Below are positions 41,648-50,972 of a stretch of 64,000 nucleotides of DNA, piece by piece (position 1 is the stretch's first letter; the number at the start of each line of letters is the position of its first letter). Where the stretch lies: positions 372,001-436,000 of the forward strand of contig CBFIAR010000001.1 in assembly GCA_965660625.1 (NCBI GenBank), given 5' to 3'. Position numbers and translations under genes: made by a program. The DNA is from Glaciecola sp965660625. GTDB taxonomy: Bacteria; Pseudomonadota; Gammaproteobacteria; Enterobacterales; Alteromonadaceae. The notes under the pieces were generated by a model, which had not been told where the DNA came from, did not search any database, and saw only the letters and a list, made by a program, of their open reading frames with translations.

Positions 41648-43300
41648 TTAATCTCGCAGTTCTCTACGTAAAATTTTACCAACATTAGATTTAGGTAATT
41701 CGTCTCTAAACTCTATCATTTTAGGCACTTTATAGCCTGTCAACAACGACTTACAATGCTCAATGATTTGCTGTTCTGTGACATCCTTATTTTTCTTCAC
41801 CACAAACAATTTGACCACTTCCCCCGATACTTCATGCGGAATACCAACCGCTGCGGCTTCTAAGACTCCGTCATGCATCGCAGCAATTTCTTCAATTTCA
41901 TTTGGGAAAACGTTAAAGCCAGATACCAATATCATGTCTTTCTTACGATCAACGATATAGAAAAAACCATCGTCATCCATCTTTGCAATGTCGCCAGTTG
42001 CTAACCAACCGTCTTTTAGAATTTCTTCAGTTGCCTCAGGACGATTCAAATAGCCCAACATAACCTGAGGGCCTTTCACAAGCATCTCACCAGCCTCACC
42101 ATCTGCAACCTCGTTACCGTCGTCATCAACCAACTTTATGTCTGTAGATGGCACCGGTAATCCAATAGAGCCTTTATAAGATTTGATGGTGGTTGGATTG
42201 ACTGTAACAACAGGCGAGCACTCTGTGAGTCCATACCCTTCCAATAAAACGGTTCCTGTTACCTTTTCCCATTTTTCAGCCACCGGGCGCTGCACAGCCA
42301 TGCCGCCGCCTAATCCAAACTTAAAATGAGAAAAGTCCAACTCGGCAAAACTAGGCGCATTTAACAAACTATTAAAAAGAGTATTTACACCCGTAATAAC
42401 CGCGAATGGATATTTATTTAACTCATTAACAAAACCTTTGATATCGCGCGGATTTGTTATTAACAAATTTGGACAGCCATATTTCAAAAAAGTCAGACAA
42501 TTACTGGTGAGCGCAAAAATATGATACAACGGCAACGCAGTGACGACTAAATCTTTACCTATCGCTATAGAAGCTTCAAGCGTACCCGATACCTGCTCTA
42601 AATTGGCTACCATGTTCTGATGAGTCAGCATCGCGCCCTTTGACACACCTGTCGTTCCACCGGTGTATTGCAAAAACGCAATATCAGAGGGTAAAACGTT
42701 AGGCCGTGAATATGTTTGATTCTCACCAATTGCCATCGCGTGAGTGAAGCGTTTGGCTTGTGGTAAACAAAATTCAGGCACCATTTTTTTCACATATTTG
42801 ACTGCAAAATTGACCAGCCAACGCTTTGGTGCAGGTAGCATATCGGCAATGCTCGTTATGAGTACTTCTTTTACTGATGTTTTAGCAATGACTGCAGCTA
42901 ATGTATGGGCAAAGTTTTCTACAATAATGATAGTTTTAACATTTGCATCAGTAAGTTGATGCTGCAATTCACGTGCGGTATACAGCGGATTAACGTTTAC
43001 CACTGTCATTCCTGCTCTTAAAATGCCAAATAAGGCAATCGGATATTGCAATAAGTTGGGCATCATTATCGCTATTGCATCACCTTTTTGTAGACCTTGG
43101 CTCTGCAAGTAAGCGGCAAATTGCATGGATAACACATCTAAATCTTCAAACGTTATCTCATGCCCCATATTGATAAAGGCTGTTTGATTTGCGTATTCAG
43201 CCACCGAAGATTCAAACATTTCTAAGATGGTTGACAAATTATCAACGTTTATCTCAGGCTGCATGGTTTTGTCGTAATGCTTTAACCAGACTTTTTCCAC
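41648..43300 (-). CDS. fadD: Long-chain fatty acid-CoA ligase
   Basis: Activates imported fatty acids for beta-oxidation at the inner membrane. The AMP-binding motif is FLQYTGGTTGVSKGAML, followed by GYGLTECSPVV, GWLATGDIAKMD and the ligase signature DGFFYIVDRKKDMILVSGFNVFP; the catalytic Lys is in SNVGKILRR. E. coli FadD begins MKKVWL; here EKVWLKHY starts at a GTG at 43300 with AAAGGA seven bases upstream, giving 550 residues. The longer frame to 43342 is unlikely. No convincing FadR site was seen in front. Confidence 0.95.
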   Translation of the reverse strand: MEKVWLKHYDKTMQPEINVDNLSTILEMFESSVAEYANQTAFINMGHEITFEDLDVLSMQFAAYLQSQGLQKGDAIAIMMPNLLQYPIALFGILRAGMTVVNVNPLYTARELQHQLTDANVKTIIIVENFAHTLAAVIAKTSVKEVLITSIADMLPAPKRWLVNFAVKYVKKMVPEFCLPQAKRFTHAMAIGENQTYSRPNVLPSDIAFLQYTGGTTGVSKGAMLTHQNMVANLEQVSGTLEASIAIGKDLVVTALPLYHIFALTSNCLTFLKYGCPNLLITNPRDIKGFVNELNKYPFAVITGVNTLFNSLLNAPSFAELDFSHFKFGLGGGMAVQRPVAEKWEKVTGTVLLEGYGLTECSPVVTVNPTTIKSYKGSIGLPVPSTDIKLVDDDGNEVADGEAGEMLVKGPQVMLGYLNRPEATEEILKDGWLATGDIAKMDDDGFFYIVDRKKDMILVSGFNVFPNEIEEIAAMHDGVLEAAAVGIPHEVSGEVVKLFVVKKNKDVTEQQIIEHCKSLLTGYKVPKMIEFRDELPKSNVGKILRRELRD

Positions 43301-43543
43301 GATGTTGTCCTTTAAAATAGTTGTTGTCTTTGCCACGCTCAAGCGCAGTCTTATTTTTTATTTTTATTGAGAAAAATGCGACACCTAATCACAACAACTC
43401 AATTTGAGCAGTGCCCGACTTCGCATAATTTAAGCCGCGTAACCAGCAATAGTAAAGGATGATTGCCAAAAGATAAACTTGAACAGCCATTCATCTGTTG
43501 AATAAAAGTAATTCGTCTAATTAATCGACATCCACAACGAATA

Positions 43544-44392
43544 TTAACGACAATGTTCCAGTATGATTTGTGAAATGGCGACGTCAGCCTCCATATGAAC
43601 ATGATGTCCTCCCTCCGCCGTTGTCACCTGAGCATCTTTAAACAGTAACTGTCTTTTCGTGATTAACGCTTTCACTTTACTGAAGCCATGACTGCCCAAT
43701 ACAAAGTGAATTGGACATTGAATTCCTTGTATTAAATTCTCTGCTTGCGCTTGCGTCAAGCGAAGCGAAGATACGGTGCGTAAACGCTTATCTGTGGACC
43801 ATCGAAGGGTCTCTGTTTGAGCATCATATATGGTATTTCTTTGCAGTATTATTTGGGCATTTTCTGCGCTGAGATCACTCACTTTCTGACGAGCGTGAAC
43901 GATGGACGCTATATCTTTTGGATGCTTAATCTGCTTTTCGTTCGCTGCAATTCTGCTTTGAATTGCCTTTTTCAATTGCTCAATACTGGTTGTTTCAGAT
44001 TCCGTCAATGGTCCTGCTGATTCTATACAGACAAACTTAGTCACAAGCTCAGGAAAAATAGCGCAATACATGCTCGATATTATGCCGCCGAGAGAGTGCC
44101 CGACGATGGAAAAATCTCTCCATCCTTGTGCATGCACAAGACAATGCAAGTCATGTACGTAGTCCGATAAGTGATAGTGAGCGTCAGGACTGCGATGCGA
44201 CGACTTGCCGTGCCCAGGTAAGTCAATAGCAATCACGTGAAAGTCATGGAGTAAAGGGATCAACTTGCTGAAGCTTGCTGCGTTATCAAGCCAACCATGC
44301 AGCATTAATAACAACGGTTTGTCAGTTTGCCCATTCGTTAGTGCAGCTATGGTGCGATTTGGCATGCTAAATGTCAGTTCAGTGCTACTCAT
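43544..44392 (-). CDS. Alpha/beta hydrolase
   Basis: Cytoplasmic hydrolase of 282 residues with the oxyanion region LMLHGWLDNAASF, the nucleophile elbow IVGHSLGG and a C-terminal His in EGGHHVHME. It is of the MEST/SERHL-like type often found next to fadD in this order. The link to fatty acid metabolism is positional only; the substrate is unknown. About 240 bases separate it from fadD, holding the fadD promoter and no gene that I can support. Confidence 0.85.
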   Translation of the reverse strand: MSSTELTFSMPNRTIAALTNGQTDKPLLLMLHGWLDNAASFSKLIPLLHDFHVIAIDLPGHGKSSHRSPDAHYHLSDYVHDLHCLVHAQGWRDFSIVGHSLGGIISSMYCAIFPELVTKFVCIESAGPLTESETTSIEQLKKAIQSRIAANEKQIKHPKDIASIVHARQKVSDLSAENAQIILQRNTIYDAQTETLRWSTDKRLRTVSSLRLTQAQAENLIQGIQCPIHFVLGSHGFSKVKALITKRQLLFKDAQVTTAEGGHHVHMEADVAISQIILEHCR

Positions 44393-44439
44393 TTAAAGAT
44401 TTTTCCGTCATGTTCATGATTAAAATTTGCAAACAAAAC

Positions 44440-44461
44440 AAAAGCGGCAATAGCCGCTTTT
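44440..44461 (-). terminator. Terminator of the slp gene
   Basis: AAAAGCGGC and GCCGCTTTT pair around AATA; on the minus strand TTTTGTTTTG continues the U-tract. It lies 46 bases after the slp stop and before the hydrolase gene. Confidence 0.88.
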
Positions 44462-44506
44462 CAGACAAAGATGATAATTAACCTGATAGTTAAAGCATAA
44501 AAGAAT

Positions 44507-45169
44507 TTACTTCGACTGGTCGTAAGTTTTGTTTATGGGCCCGCTTAAGCCTTGAGTAGTCAAACCACTTTGCGACTCCGTCAGCCCTGATTTGCTGCTA
44601 TTGGTTTGAACTCTGATTTTAGCGCTACTGTGGTAAAAGCCATAGGGTCTCCAGTAATCTCTTCTGAGTCCGAAACCCCAATATGGCGATAAATCAGAAT
44701 AGAACACCCCTGACACTCGATAATCTTCAGTCTCTTTCCACAGATAATATCCGCTGGCGAGTAACACTGGATAAACATAAGTTTGTTCGCCAATGATACC
44801 TTCAGTAGGTTCTCCTAATTCGCCTTTAAATGTAATTAAACGGCCTGCCTTAAACACAAGAGGGTCAAGAAAACCCGCCACTTGAACTTTAAAACGTCCA
44901 GCACTATCGAGATTGCTTCGCGGTTTTCCATAGTAGTTACTTGGATACTGTAGAATTTCGATTTCCGAATATTCTTTCTTATTCTCAACTTTAACGATTT
45001 CCCCACCCCAGCGCGCTTTCGTACCTTGCCCGGTTTCGCTACCGTTAATGATACTTTCAAAGGAAACGAGATTTTCGTCGTCGGATACTTCAATTTGCTC
45101 TGGAACAATAGCGCAGCCACCTACTAATATAGACAGTGCGACAACAGATATTTTTAAAAATGATGGCAT
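44507..45169 (-). CDS. Slp-family outer membrane lipoprotein
   Basis: Signal with lipobox Leu-Val-Gly-Gly-Cys near residue 19. The mature part has VKVENKKEYSEIEILQYP, GRFKVQVAGFLDPLVFKAGRLITFKGEL and YPVLLASGYYLW, characteristic of Slp/YeaY starvation lipoproteins. In E. coli yeaY lies between fadD and tsaB, as here. The C-terminal tail after about 185 is Ser/Gly/Gln-rich. GGAGTAAC precedes the ATG. Confidence 0.92.
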   Translation of the reverse strand: MPSFLKISVVALSILVGGCAIVPEQIEVSDDENLVSFESIINGSETGQGTKARWGGEIVKVENKKEYSEIEILQYPSNYYGKPRSNLDSAGRFKVQVAGFLDPLVFKAGRLITFKGELGEPTEGIIGEQTYVYPVLLASGYYLWKETEDYRVSGVFYSDLSPYWGFGLRRDYWRPYGFYHSSAKIRVQTNSSKSGLTESQSGLTTQGLSGPINKTYDQSK

Positions 45170-45421
45170 AGTGTTACTCCAAAATTATCGTTAATTTACG
45201 ATTGAGCGGGTACTATCTTATTCTATGATGTTTATACCGTTCTTAATCACTGTGCTTTTTTGAGACACCAATTAATCCTGCTTTAACCTGTTTTATACGA
45301 CACCGCGAGAAAATGGATTGAGCAATCATAGCACCTTTAATCACTAAACTTTTAATAACGCACACATGTTAGCAATATTTAGCTAATATGCCTTGCAAAA
45401 CTTCAAGTTTAACCGCAACAA

Positions 45422-45751
45422 CTACGCGTAAATATCAACACCCAATAGCATCGCTATATCGTCTCGCTTTTGTTGACTGTCTATTGACTTGTAGAGAGCT
45501 AGTTCTTGGCGAATACGGTGGTTAGAAGTGTCATCGTAACGGGTTGCTTGCTTGAAGGACGCCGCTCTTTGAAATACTTCTTCATTTCCAGCAACCAGCT
45601 TTTGCTGTTCAGCTTTTTCGCCTATACGTCGCTCTTCATCGGTATTTTTCTCAAGCAGTGCACGCCTAATAATGGGGGGCTGCATCGCATTGTCAACAGC
45701 GTCTTTTGCAATAAAAATTGCATTACCACTCTTGATATTTGCTGTATCCAT
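45422..45751 (-). CDS. Hypothetical protein, 109 residues
   Basis: I do not recognise the family. It is a soluble, charged, largely helical protein (NTDEERRIGEKAEQQKLVAGNEEVF) with Arg-rich stretches and the end DIAMLLGVDIYA. GGAG six bases before the ATG supports translation. It lies 41 bases after the tsaB stop on the same strand, so it may be the last gene of the yoaA-tsaB transcript. Confidence 0.7.
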   Translation of the reverse strand: MDTANIKSGNAIFIAKDAVDNAMQPPIIRRALLEKNTDEERRIGEKAEQQKLVAGNEEVFQRAASFKQATRYDDTSNHRIRQELALYKSIDSQQKRDDIAMLLGVDIYA

Positions 45752-45792
45752 TGATGCTCCATTAACTCAACAATTGTATTATTTAGGCCTTT

Positions 45793-46497
45793 CTAATCTC
45801 GACCGGGCAGTTTCTTCCAGGTCACTTTGTCGCGCAGATAAATAGGTGAAATATCATCAACACTAATGCTATTTCCATCATTAAATGCTTTCTGTGCTAT
45901 CGGTAACATATATTCAGCGGACGGGTATAGTACCAAAACAGGTTCATTATTTTTTAAGCTTGAAAAACTATCGGCATAGCCCTCCCACCCAGTGCCAGCC
46001 CTACCAATCACGTTACCATCATCGCTAATTTCTGCGAATTTTGCAACGGCCTTTTCTGGCGACAGCACAGCTTCAGTTTGTCGTTCAATGACCACGGCCG
46101 TGCTTTGCTGCACTTCAAAATGACCAAAATAGACTTCCTGCATTCTCGCATCAATCAACACTTGGGAAATGAGGTAACCATGCTGCATGTAGTTTTGTTG
46201 AGCCATAGCAGCAAGTGTAGAAACCTCAATAACGGGTAAGTTTGCCCCCAGCGCTAAGCCCTGGATAATGCCTGTTGCAATGCGCACACCAGTGAAACTT
46301 CCAGGGCCCCTGCCGTAAGCTAAAACATCCAAATCGGCAACTTTCATACCATGCTTTGACAATAACTGGTCAATCATCGGTAATATTCGTTGGCTATGCT
46401 GCTGCGGACAAATATCAAAAATGACATCCGTTTCTTTGCCATTCAACAATGCTACTGAGCAAGCCTCTGTGGCGGTATCTATCGCTAATATCTTCAT
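45793..46497 (-). CDS. tsaB: tRNA threonylcarbamoyladenosine biosynthesis protein TsaB
   Basis: Non-catalytic ASKHA partner of TsaD in t6A37 synthesis. MKILAIDTATEACSVALL and YGRGPGSFTGVRIATGIIQGLA are the family's core; length 234 is usual. The ATG shares its first base with the yoaA stop (TAATG), a coupling also known for the E. coli neighbourhood. Confidence 0.95.
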   Translation of the reverse strand: MKILAIDTATEACSVALLNGKETDVIFDICPQQHSQRILPMIDQLLSKHGMKVADLDVLAYGRGPGSFTGVRIATGIIQGLALGANLPVIEVSTLAAMAQQNYMQHGYLISQVLIDARMQEVYFGHFEVQQSTAVVIERQTEAVLSPEKAVAKFAEISDDGNVIGRAGTGWEGYADSFSSLKNNEPVLVLYPSAEYMLPIAQKAFNDGNSISVDDISPIYLRDKVTWKKLPGRD

Positions 46498-48410
46498 TAT
46501 TCTATCTTATGTAAAAAAGCGGCAACCGCATCTAAACTGCGGGTTCGTTTCATATTTGGCAAACTCGCAATAAAAGTTTGTCCGTATTGTTTTGTCACTA
46601 ATCGATTATCGCAAATTACTAACACGCCTTTATCGGTTTCGTCACGTATTAGCCTTCCAGCTCCTTGCTTCAAAGTAATAACCGCTTGCGGTATTTGTAT
46701 TTGTGCAAAAGCATTCCCCCCCTGTTTCTTGCAGTCTTCTATGCGAGCCTGAAGCAAAGGATCATCGGGCGATGCAAAAGGGAGCTTGTCAATCATAACG
46801 CATAGCAAATCATTACCCTTAACATCAACGCCTTCCCAAAATGCTCCAGTTCCAAATAACACGGCATCTTGATTTTTAAGATATTCATCTAAAAGGGCTT
46901 GTTTTGTTGTGCTGCCTTGCACGAGTATCAGATTGTCGATTTTTTCTTCGACTAGCGCAGCAACTTCTCGCATCATTGCATGACTGGTGAACAAAATGAA
47001 CGCTCTCCCCTTGCTCGCTTCAATCAAACGACAGGCAATGTCCACTAAATTATGTTTAATTGCTCGATCTGTGGGCTCCGGCAAAAACCGAGGAATACAC
47101 AACATCGCTTGATTTTGATAATCAAAAGGACTGTCCAATGCCAGTGTTTTTGAATCATGCAAGCCCATAAGCGTACGATAATGATCGAAGTTTTCATCCA
47201 CCATTAAGGTTGCAGATGTAAATATCCAAGCTGCGTTTTGTGCCTGTATAATGGCTGAAAATTTATCTGCAATACTTAAAGGCGTAAGATGCAGAATAAT
47301 CTGTCTTGGCGTTGTTTCATACCACAAACTCACTCCGTTACGCTGTACGTCTGTTACATGCTCTAAGCGTTGACTGAATTCAAATACTCGTTCAATCATT
47401 AAATCGAGCTCTTTGTCACGGCCCTGTTGGATACTCGCTATTTCATAAAGCTGATCAAGGTTCTGTTTGATAACATCAATCTGATTACAAATGTCTGTTT
47501 GAGCGAGCTTTTCAGCCCAATTTCCTCGACTAGGGTTGTGTGGAAACAACAAACGTAAGTCAGCCATGTGCATTTGGCACTTTTCCGCAATCTTGGCCAG
47601 CTGGTCAGCGTCTTTAAGCACTGTTCTCGTTATTGCGATAATATCCTTTGTTAGATCTTGAACTTGTCGACTCGATAAATTTTCACCAAAATATTCACTG
47701 GCAATATCGGGCACTTGATGGGCTTCATCGAAAATGACTACATCAACATCTGGAATGAGCTCTCCAAAACCAGTGTCCTTGAGCGCTAAATCGGCAAAAA
47801 ACAGATGATGGTTCACAACAATAACATCTGCCTCCATCGCCTTTCTTCTTGCCTTCACCAGATAACAATCTTCATAACTTGGACAGTCTTTGCCCAAACA
47901 ATTGTCTATAGTGGAGGTGACTATAGGCAGTACTTTAGCGTCTTCTTTTATCGTCTTTAATTCACCAATATCACCTGTAGAAGTTGTGCTTGCCCATTTT
48001 CTCACGAGACTAAATTCATTAAGCACTTCTTTCTCAAGAAGCACATTGCCGCCACCGTGTTGTGAAAGTCGGTGTAAACAAAGGTAGTTAGCGCGACCTT
48101 TTAACAGCGCTGTTTTTTTAGTTTTATCTATCGCTTTCTTAACCATCGGTAAGTCTCGATGAAAAAGCTGTTCTTGCAAGTTCTTGGTTCCCGTCGAAAC
48201 AATAAACTTTTTCTTAGAAAGTAATGCTGGGGCCAAATAGGCAAAGGTTTTACCCGTTCCTGTGCCAGCTTCAACAATTAAAGAGCCTCGCTCTTTAATT
48301 GTTGAAGCCACAGCTGTCGCCATAGTCGTTTGCGCATCTCTTGGGGTAAACCCTGAGATCACCTCAGCCAATGGCCCAGGATTCGAGAAAAAAGACTCAA
48401 TTTCAGACAT
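46497..48410 (-). CDS. yoaA: DinG-family ATP-dependent helicase YoaA
   Basis: XPD/DinG-like superfamily 2 helicase with 4Fe-4S cluster, active in DNA damage tolerance. Walker A is EAGTGTGKTFAYLAPALL (about 46-63), the DEAH box is VVIFDEAHQ, and the Fe-S cysteines lie in the segment around YLCLHRL and NCLGKDCPSYEDCYLV. The C-terminal motif VI region reads QGAGRLIRDETDKGVL. Length 637 matches YoaA. An inverted repeat at 48444 stands just upstream. Confidence 0.95.
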   Translation of the reverse strand: MSEIESFFSNPGPLAEVISGFTPRDAQTTMATAVASTIKERGSLIVEAGTGTGKTFAYLAPALLSKKKFIVSTGTKNLQEQLFHRDLPMVKKAIDKTKKTALLKGRANYLCLHRLSQHGGGNVLLEKEVLNEFSLVRKWASTTSTGDIGELKTIKEDAKVLPIVTSTIDNCLGKDCPSYEDCYLVKARRKAMEADVIVVNHHLFFADLALKDTGFGELIPDVDVVIFDEAHQVPDIASEYFGENLSSRQVQDLTKDIIAITRTVLKDADQLAKIAEKCQMHMADLRLLFPHNPSRGNWAEKLAQTDICNQIDVIKQNLDQLYEIASIQQGRDKELDLMIERVFEFSQRLEHVTDVQRNGVSLWYETTPRQIILHLTPLSIADKFSAIIQAQNAAWIFTSATLMVDENFDHYRTLMGLHDSKTLALDSPFDYQNQAMLCIPRFLPEPTDRAIKHNLVDIACRLIEASKGRAFILFTSHAMMREVAALVEEKIDNLILVQGSTTKQALLDEYLKNQDAVLFGTGAFWEGVDVKGNDLLCVMIDKLPFASPDDPLLQARIEDCKKQGGNAFAQIQIPQAVITLKQGAGRLIRDETDKGVLVICDNRLVTKQYGQTFIASLPNMKRTRSLDAVAAFLHKIE

Positions 48411-48443
48411 TACTTTTATTTTATCCGGTATAGAGGTGATTTA

Positions 48444-48466
48444 GGCATACTGATCGATAGTATGCC
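48444..48466. promoter_or_regulatory. Inverted repeat upstream of yoaA
   Basis: GGCATACT (48444-48451) and AGTATGCC (48459-48466) are perfect 8-base arms around seven bases, 34 bases before the yoaA ATG. The spacing suits an operator for a dimeric repressor; it does not match the LexA consensus. Confidence 0.4.
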
Positions 48467-48647
48467 AAATAAGCTCCTCAAGGTTTTGATTATTTTGCAG
48501 CAATTTTTGTCATGCAGAGAAATAAATCAACGCAAGTGAATCACTCAAAAGTAAAATAAGCGATTTGCTACCTTTTCGATACTGCCCACAGATACAGTTT
48601 GTTGATGGATGCCGTGCTTAACATAACTGCGTGAGTGCCAATGGCAT

Positions 48648-48681
48648 AAAAAAAGCCTCGCGATATTTACTATTGCGAGGC
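48648..48681 (-). terminator. Terminator of the ABC transporter operon
   Basis: GCCTCGC (48655-48661) pairs with GCGAGGC (48675-48681). On the minus strand the stem is followed by a run of seven T (48654-48648). It lies 61 bases beyond the permease stop. Confidence 0.88.
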
Positions 48682-48742
48682 CATTCAACTAAAAGAGAAG
48701 GCTCCCAGCTACTGTTAAAGAGCCTCCCTACTCACTTTTAGC

Positions 48743-49948
48743 TTATCTAAACAACACCTTTTCTTGCTTAAACCAATAGATACAAAATGTGAGCAAACCT
48801 CCGGCAATAACAGCAGTCGAACCAAAAATAGCAAAAAGCTGGACATAATCCATTGTGCCTTTGATCAATTCTTTGATCGCGAGAGCAACGTTGGTTAGCG
48901 GCACCCAAGCCCATATTCCTTTTAGTTCAACTCCCGGAAGCATCGCAAATATGACGGGGATGATAGTGACAAAAACCAAGGGCGTCATATACCCTTGCGC
49001 TTCTTTAAACGAACGCGCATAAATTGATAAGGTCAGCAATACGGCGGCAAAAATAGCCACAACTGGCACTAACATAAAAAACACGAGTAAGAAGTCGATG
49101 GCATCAATTGATGACATAAATTTCACTAATACTTCACCCGCCTCGCCCTTACTCAGGATAGCTGTCCATATAGCGATGCTCAGAACCGTCACGAGTGCTG
49201 AAGTCACCCCCGCCAATGCAATAGTGAAGAATTTCCCCAGAACGATTTTTGTGCGTTCGATTGGCGTGATAAGCAAGGTTTCAAGTGTACCCCGCTCCTT
49301 TTCACCTGCACCTAAATCGCTTGCGGGCAGCATGGCTCCCTGTAAGCAAAGCATAAAAATAAAGTAAGGAATAAAGCCGCCGATTGATTCTCCTCGTGTT
49401 TCACGTTCATCTGCAACATTGATTTCTTTTACCTCGATAGGTGTGACTACGCTTATTTGTTGAGATTCAGATAAACCCAGCGAAGAAAAAGCGGCGGTTT
49501 GGTACTTTTTTGAAAGTTCGTCAACAATTTTATTTAATTCGTTTTCAACTACTTTCAAACCTGCTTGATTGCGATAAAGTTTGAGTGTAATTTTCCCTGA
49601 GTCTAAAACCTTTGCACTATAATTTTTGGGTATGTCGATGATAAAATCAATGTTTCCCTCCTTTACGTAAGCAATTACTTGTTCTTCGGTTTGCACTTGC
49701 GAAGGCAATGGCTGTAATGAGAATTGCTCAATTCCATTTAATCTAGCGACTATCTCTTCACTAAACTCCCCGCCGATGATAGCGTAAGTACGCATTTTTT
49801 CCTGCGCGCCTTTCACTACGTTTGTGCCTACATATAGCGTGCCGCCAATTAGCAATGGAAACAAAAGTATCGGCAATGCAATCATAAAAAACAGGGTTTT
49901 CCTGTCGCGCAATAATTCTTTAATTTCTTTTTGAAATACCAACCACAT
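48743..49948 (-). CDS. ABC-2 type transporter permease (NatB-like)
   Basis: Membrane component of 401 residues: one N-terminal helix (about 18-42), a large external domain (45-200), then about five helices, typical of NatB/ABC-2 exporters. PYFIFMLCLQGAMLPASDLGAGEKERGTLETLLITPIERTKIVLGKF is the coupling segment seen in sodium-efflux NatB proteins. Start ATG 49948 has GGGAG seven bases upstream; the longer frame overlaps the ATPase stop. Na+ export is plausible but substrate cannot be read from sequence. Confidence 0.88.
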   Translation of the reverse strand: MWLVFQKEIKELLRDRKTLFFMIALPILLFPLLIGGTLYVGTNVVKGAQEKMRTYAIIGGEFSEEIVARLNGIEQFSLQPLPSQVQTEEQVIAYVKEGNIDFIIDIPKNYSAKVLDSGKITLKLYRNQAGLKVVENELNKIVDELSKKYQTAAFSSLGLSESQQISVVTPIEVKEINVADERETRGESIGGFIPYFIFMLCLQGAMLPASDLGAGEKERGTLETLLITPIERTKIVLGKFFTIALAGVTSALVTVLSIAIWTAILSKGEAGEVLVKFMSSIDAIDFLLVFFMLVPVVAIFAAVLLTLSIYARSFKEAQGYMTPLVFVTIIPVIFAMLPGVELKGIWAWVPLTNVALAIKELIKGTMDYVQLFAIFGSTAVIAGGLLTFCIYWFKQEKVLFR

Positions 49949-49959
49949 AATAATACTCC

Positions 49960-50778
49960 CTAGCATTCTGTCGTTTGATGTTTAGGCTTACCAATAGAGC
50001 GCAGGAAGGCTTCATGCAATGACACTTCGTCCAATGCTTTAAAAGCGTCGAAGGAATCGTTAAACATAGTCATGCCTTGATCAATTACCGTTACTCTGTC
50101 GCAAAGTTCCGAAACTTCATCTAAATGGTGGGTAGAAAATATCACGGGTACATTGTCACGCTTTAAATCGCGAATAAAATTCAACACTGTTTGAGTTGCC
50201 ATGATATCTAAACCGGTGGTCGGCTCGTCTAAGATCACAACTTTAGGTGAATGAATAACTGAACGCGCAATTGACGCTTTTTGCTTCATTCCTGTGGAAT
50301 ATGTCTCGCTGCGCCTGTCCAAGAACGAATCCATCTCTAACCTTTCCGACAACTCTGCAGTGCGCTTTATAATTGCATCGTTACTCATTCCATTCAAACG
50401 CCCAAAATAGGCAATATTTTCGCGCCCGCTTAAGCGCCCATAGAGGCCGGTACCGCCCGATAAAAAACCAATTTGCTTTCTGGCTTCTACTGGGTTTTTG
50501 AGAATATCTGCGCCACCAATATTGATGCTACCACTGTCTGGCTGCAATGCCGTTGAGAGCATTCTTAATGTTGTTGTTTTACCAGCACCATTTGGGCCCA
50601 ATAGGCCCAGCACTTGGCCATTTTGACAACTGAAGCTAACCTCCCTAACCGAGTGAAAAAAACGACCTTGTAATCTTGGATCTTTTTTATCCTGCTCACT
50701 TAACTTTTTAGGGTTTTCAACTTTAAATTTCTTAGCGAGTTTATCTATTTCAATCACATCACTATCCCTATATGCCAT
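49960..50778 (-). CDS. ABC transporter ATP-binding protein (NatA-like)
   Basis: Walker A GLLGPNGAGKTTTLRML, signature YSTGMKQKASIARS and Walker B KVVILDEPTTGLDIMA are intact, followed by the His switch STHHLDE. Length 272. It pairs with the permease that begins 11 bases after its stop. The ATG at 50778 is used, but a GTG at 50754 with AGGGA upstream is an alternative that would remove eight residues. Confidence 0.92.
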   Translation of the reverse strand: MAYRDSDVIEIDKLAKKFKVENPKKLSEQDKKDPRLQGRFFHSVREVSFSCQNGQVLGLLGPNGAGKTTTLRMLSTALQPDSGSINIGGADILKNPVEARKQIGFLSGGTGLYGRLSGRENIAYFGRLNGMSNDAIIKRTAELSERLEMDSFLDRRSETYSTGMKQKASIARSVIHSPKVVILDEPTTGLDIMATQTVLNFIRDLKRDNVPVIFSTHHLDEVSELCDRVTVIDQGMTMFNDSFDAFKALDEVSLHEAFLRSIGKPKHQTTEC

Positions 50779-50972
50779 CAATTAATTTTTACAATTTAAC
50801 CCCACTAGGTTAAGACATATTGCATTCAATTACTAAAGCAATTTATTTTCAATACTGATTAAGATGTTTCAAATTAATTCAATCACTTATTTGCACTTGT
50901 TTTACTGTTCAATAAACTGAATAATTTAGCTTCATACCGAATGCGTTTAAGTGCAGAAAAAGAGGAAGAAAA

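Larger units (their letters stand above)
48411..48742. other. Intergenic region between yoaA and ABC transporter operon
   Basis: About 330 bases. The left part is the yoaA promoter region with an inverted repeat at 48444-48466. The right part has the ABC operon terminator (48648-48681) and a second small hairpin (AGGCTC at 48697-48702 with GAGCCT near 48720). No gene is visible. Confidence 0.65.

Noticed and set aside
43301..43543. FadR or PsrA operator before fadD
   Set aside because: I searched for TGGTCNGAC-like and GAAAC-like inverted repeats and found none convincing; only a weak CTCAATTTGAG near-palindrome.
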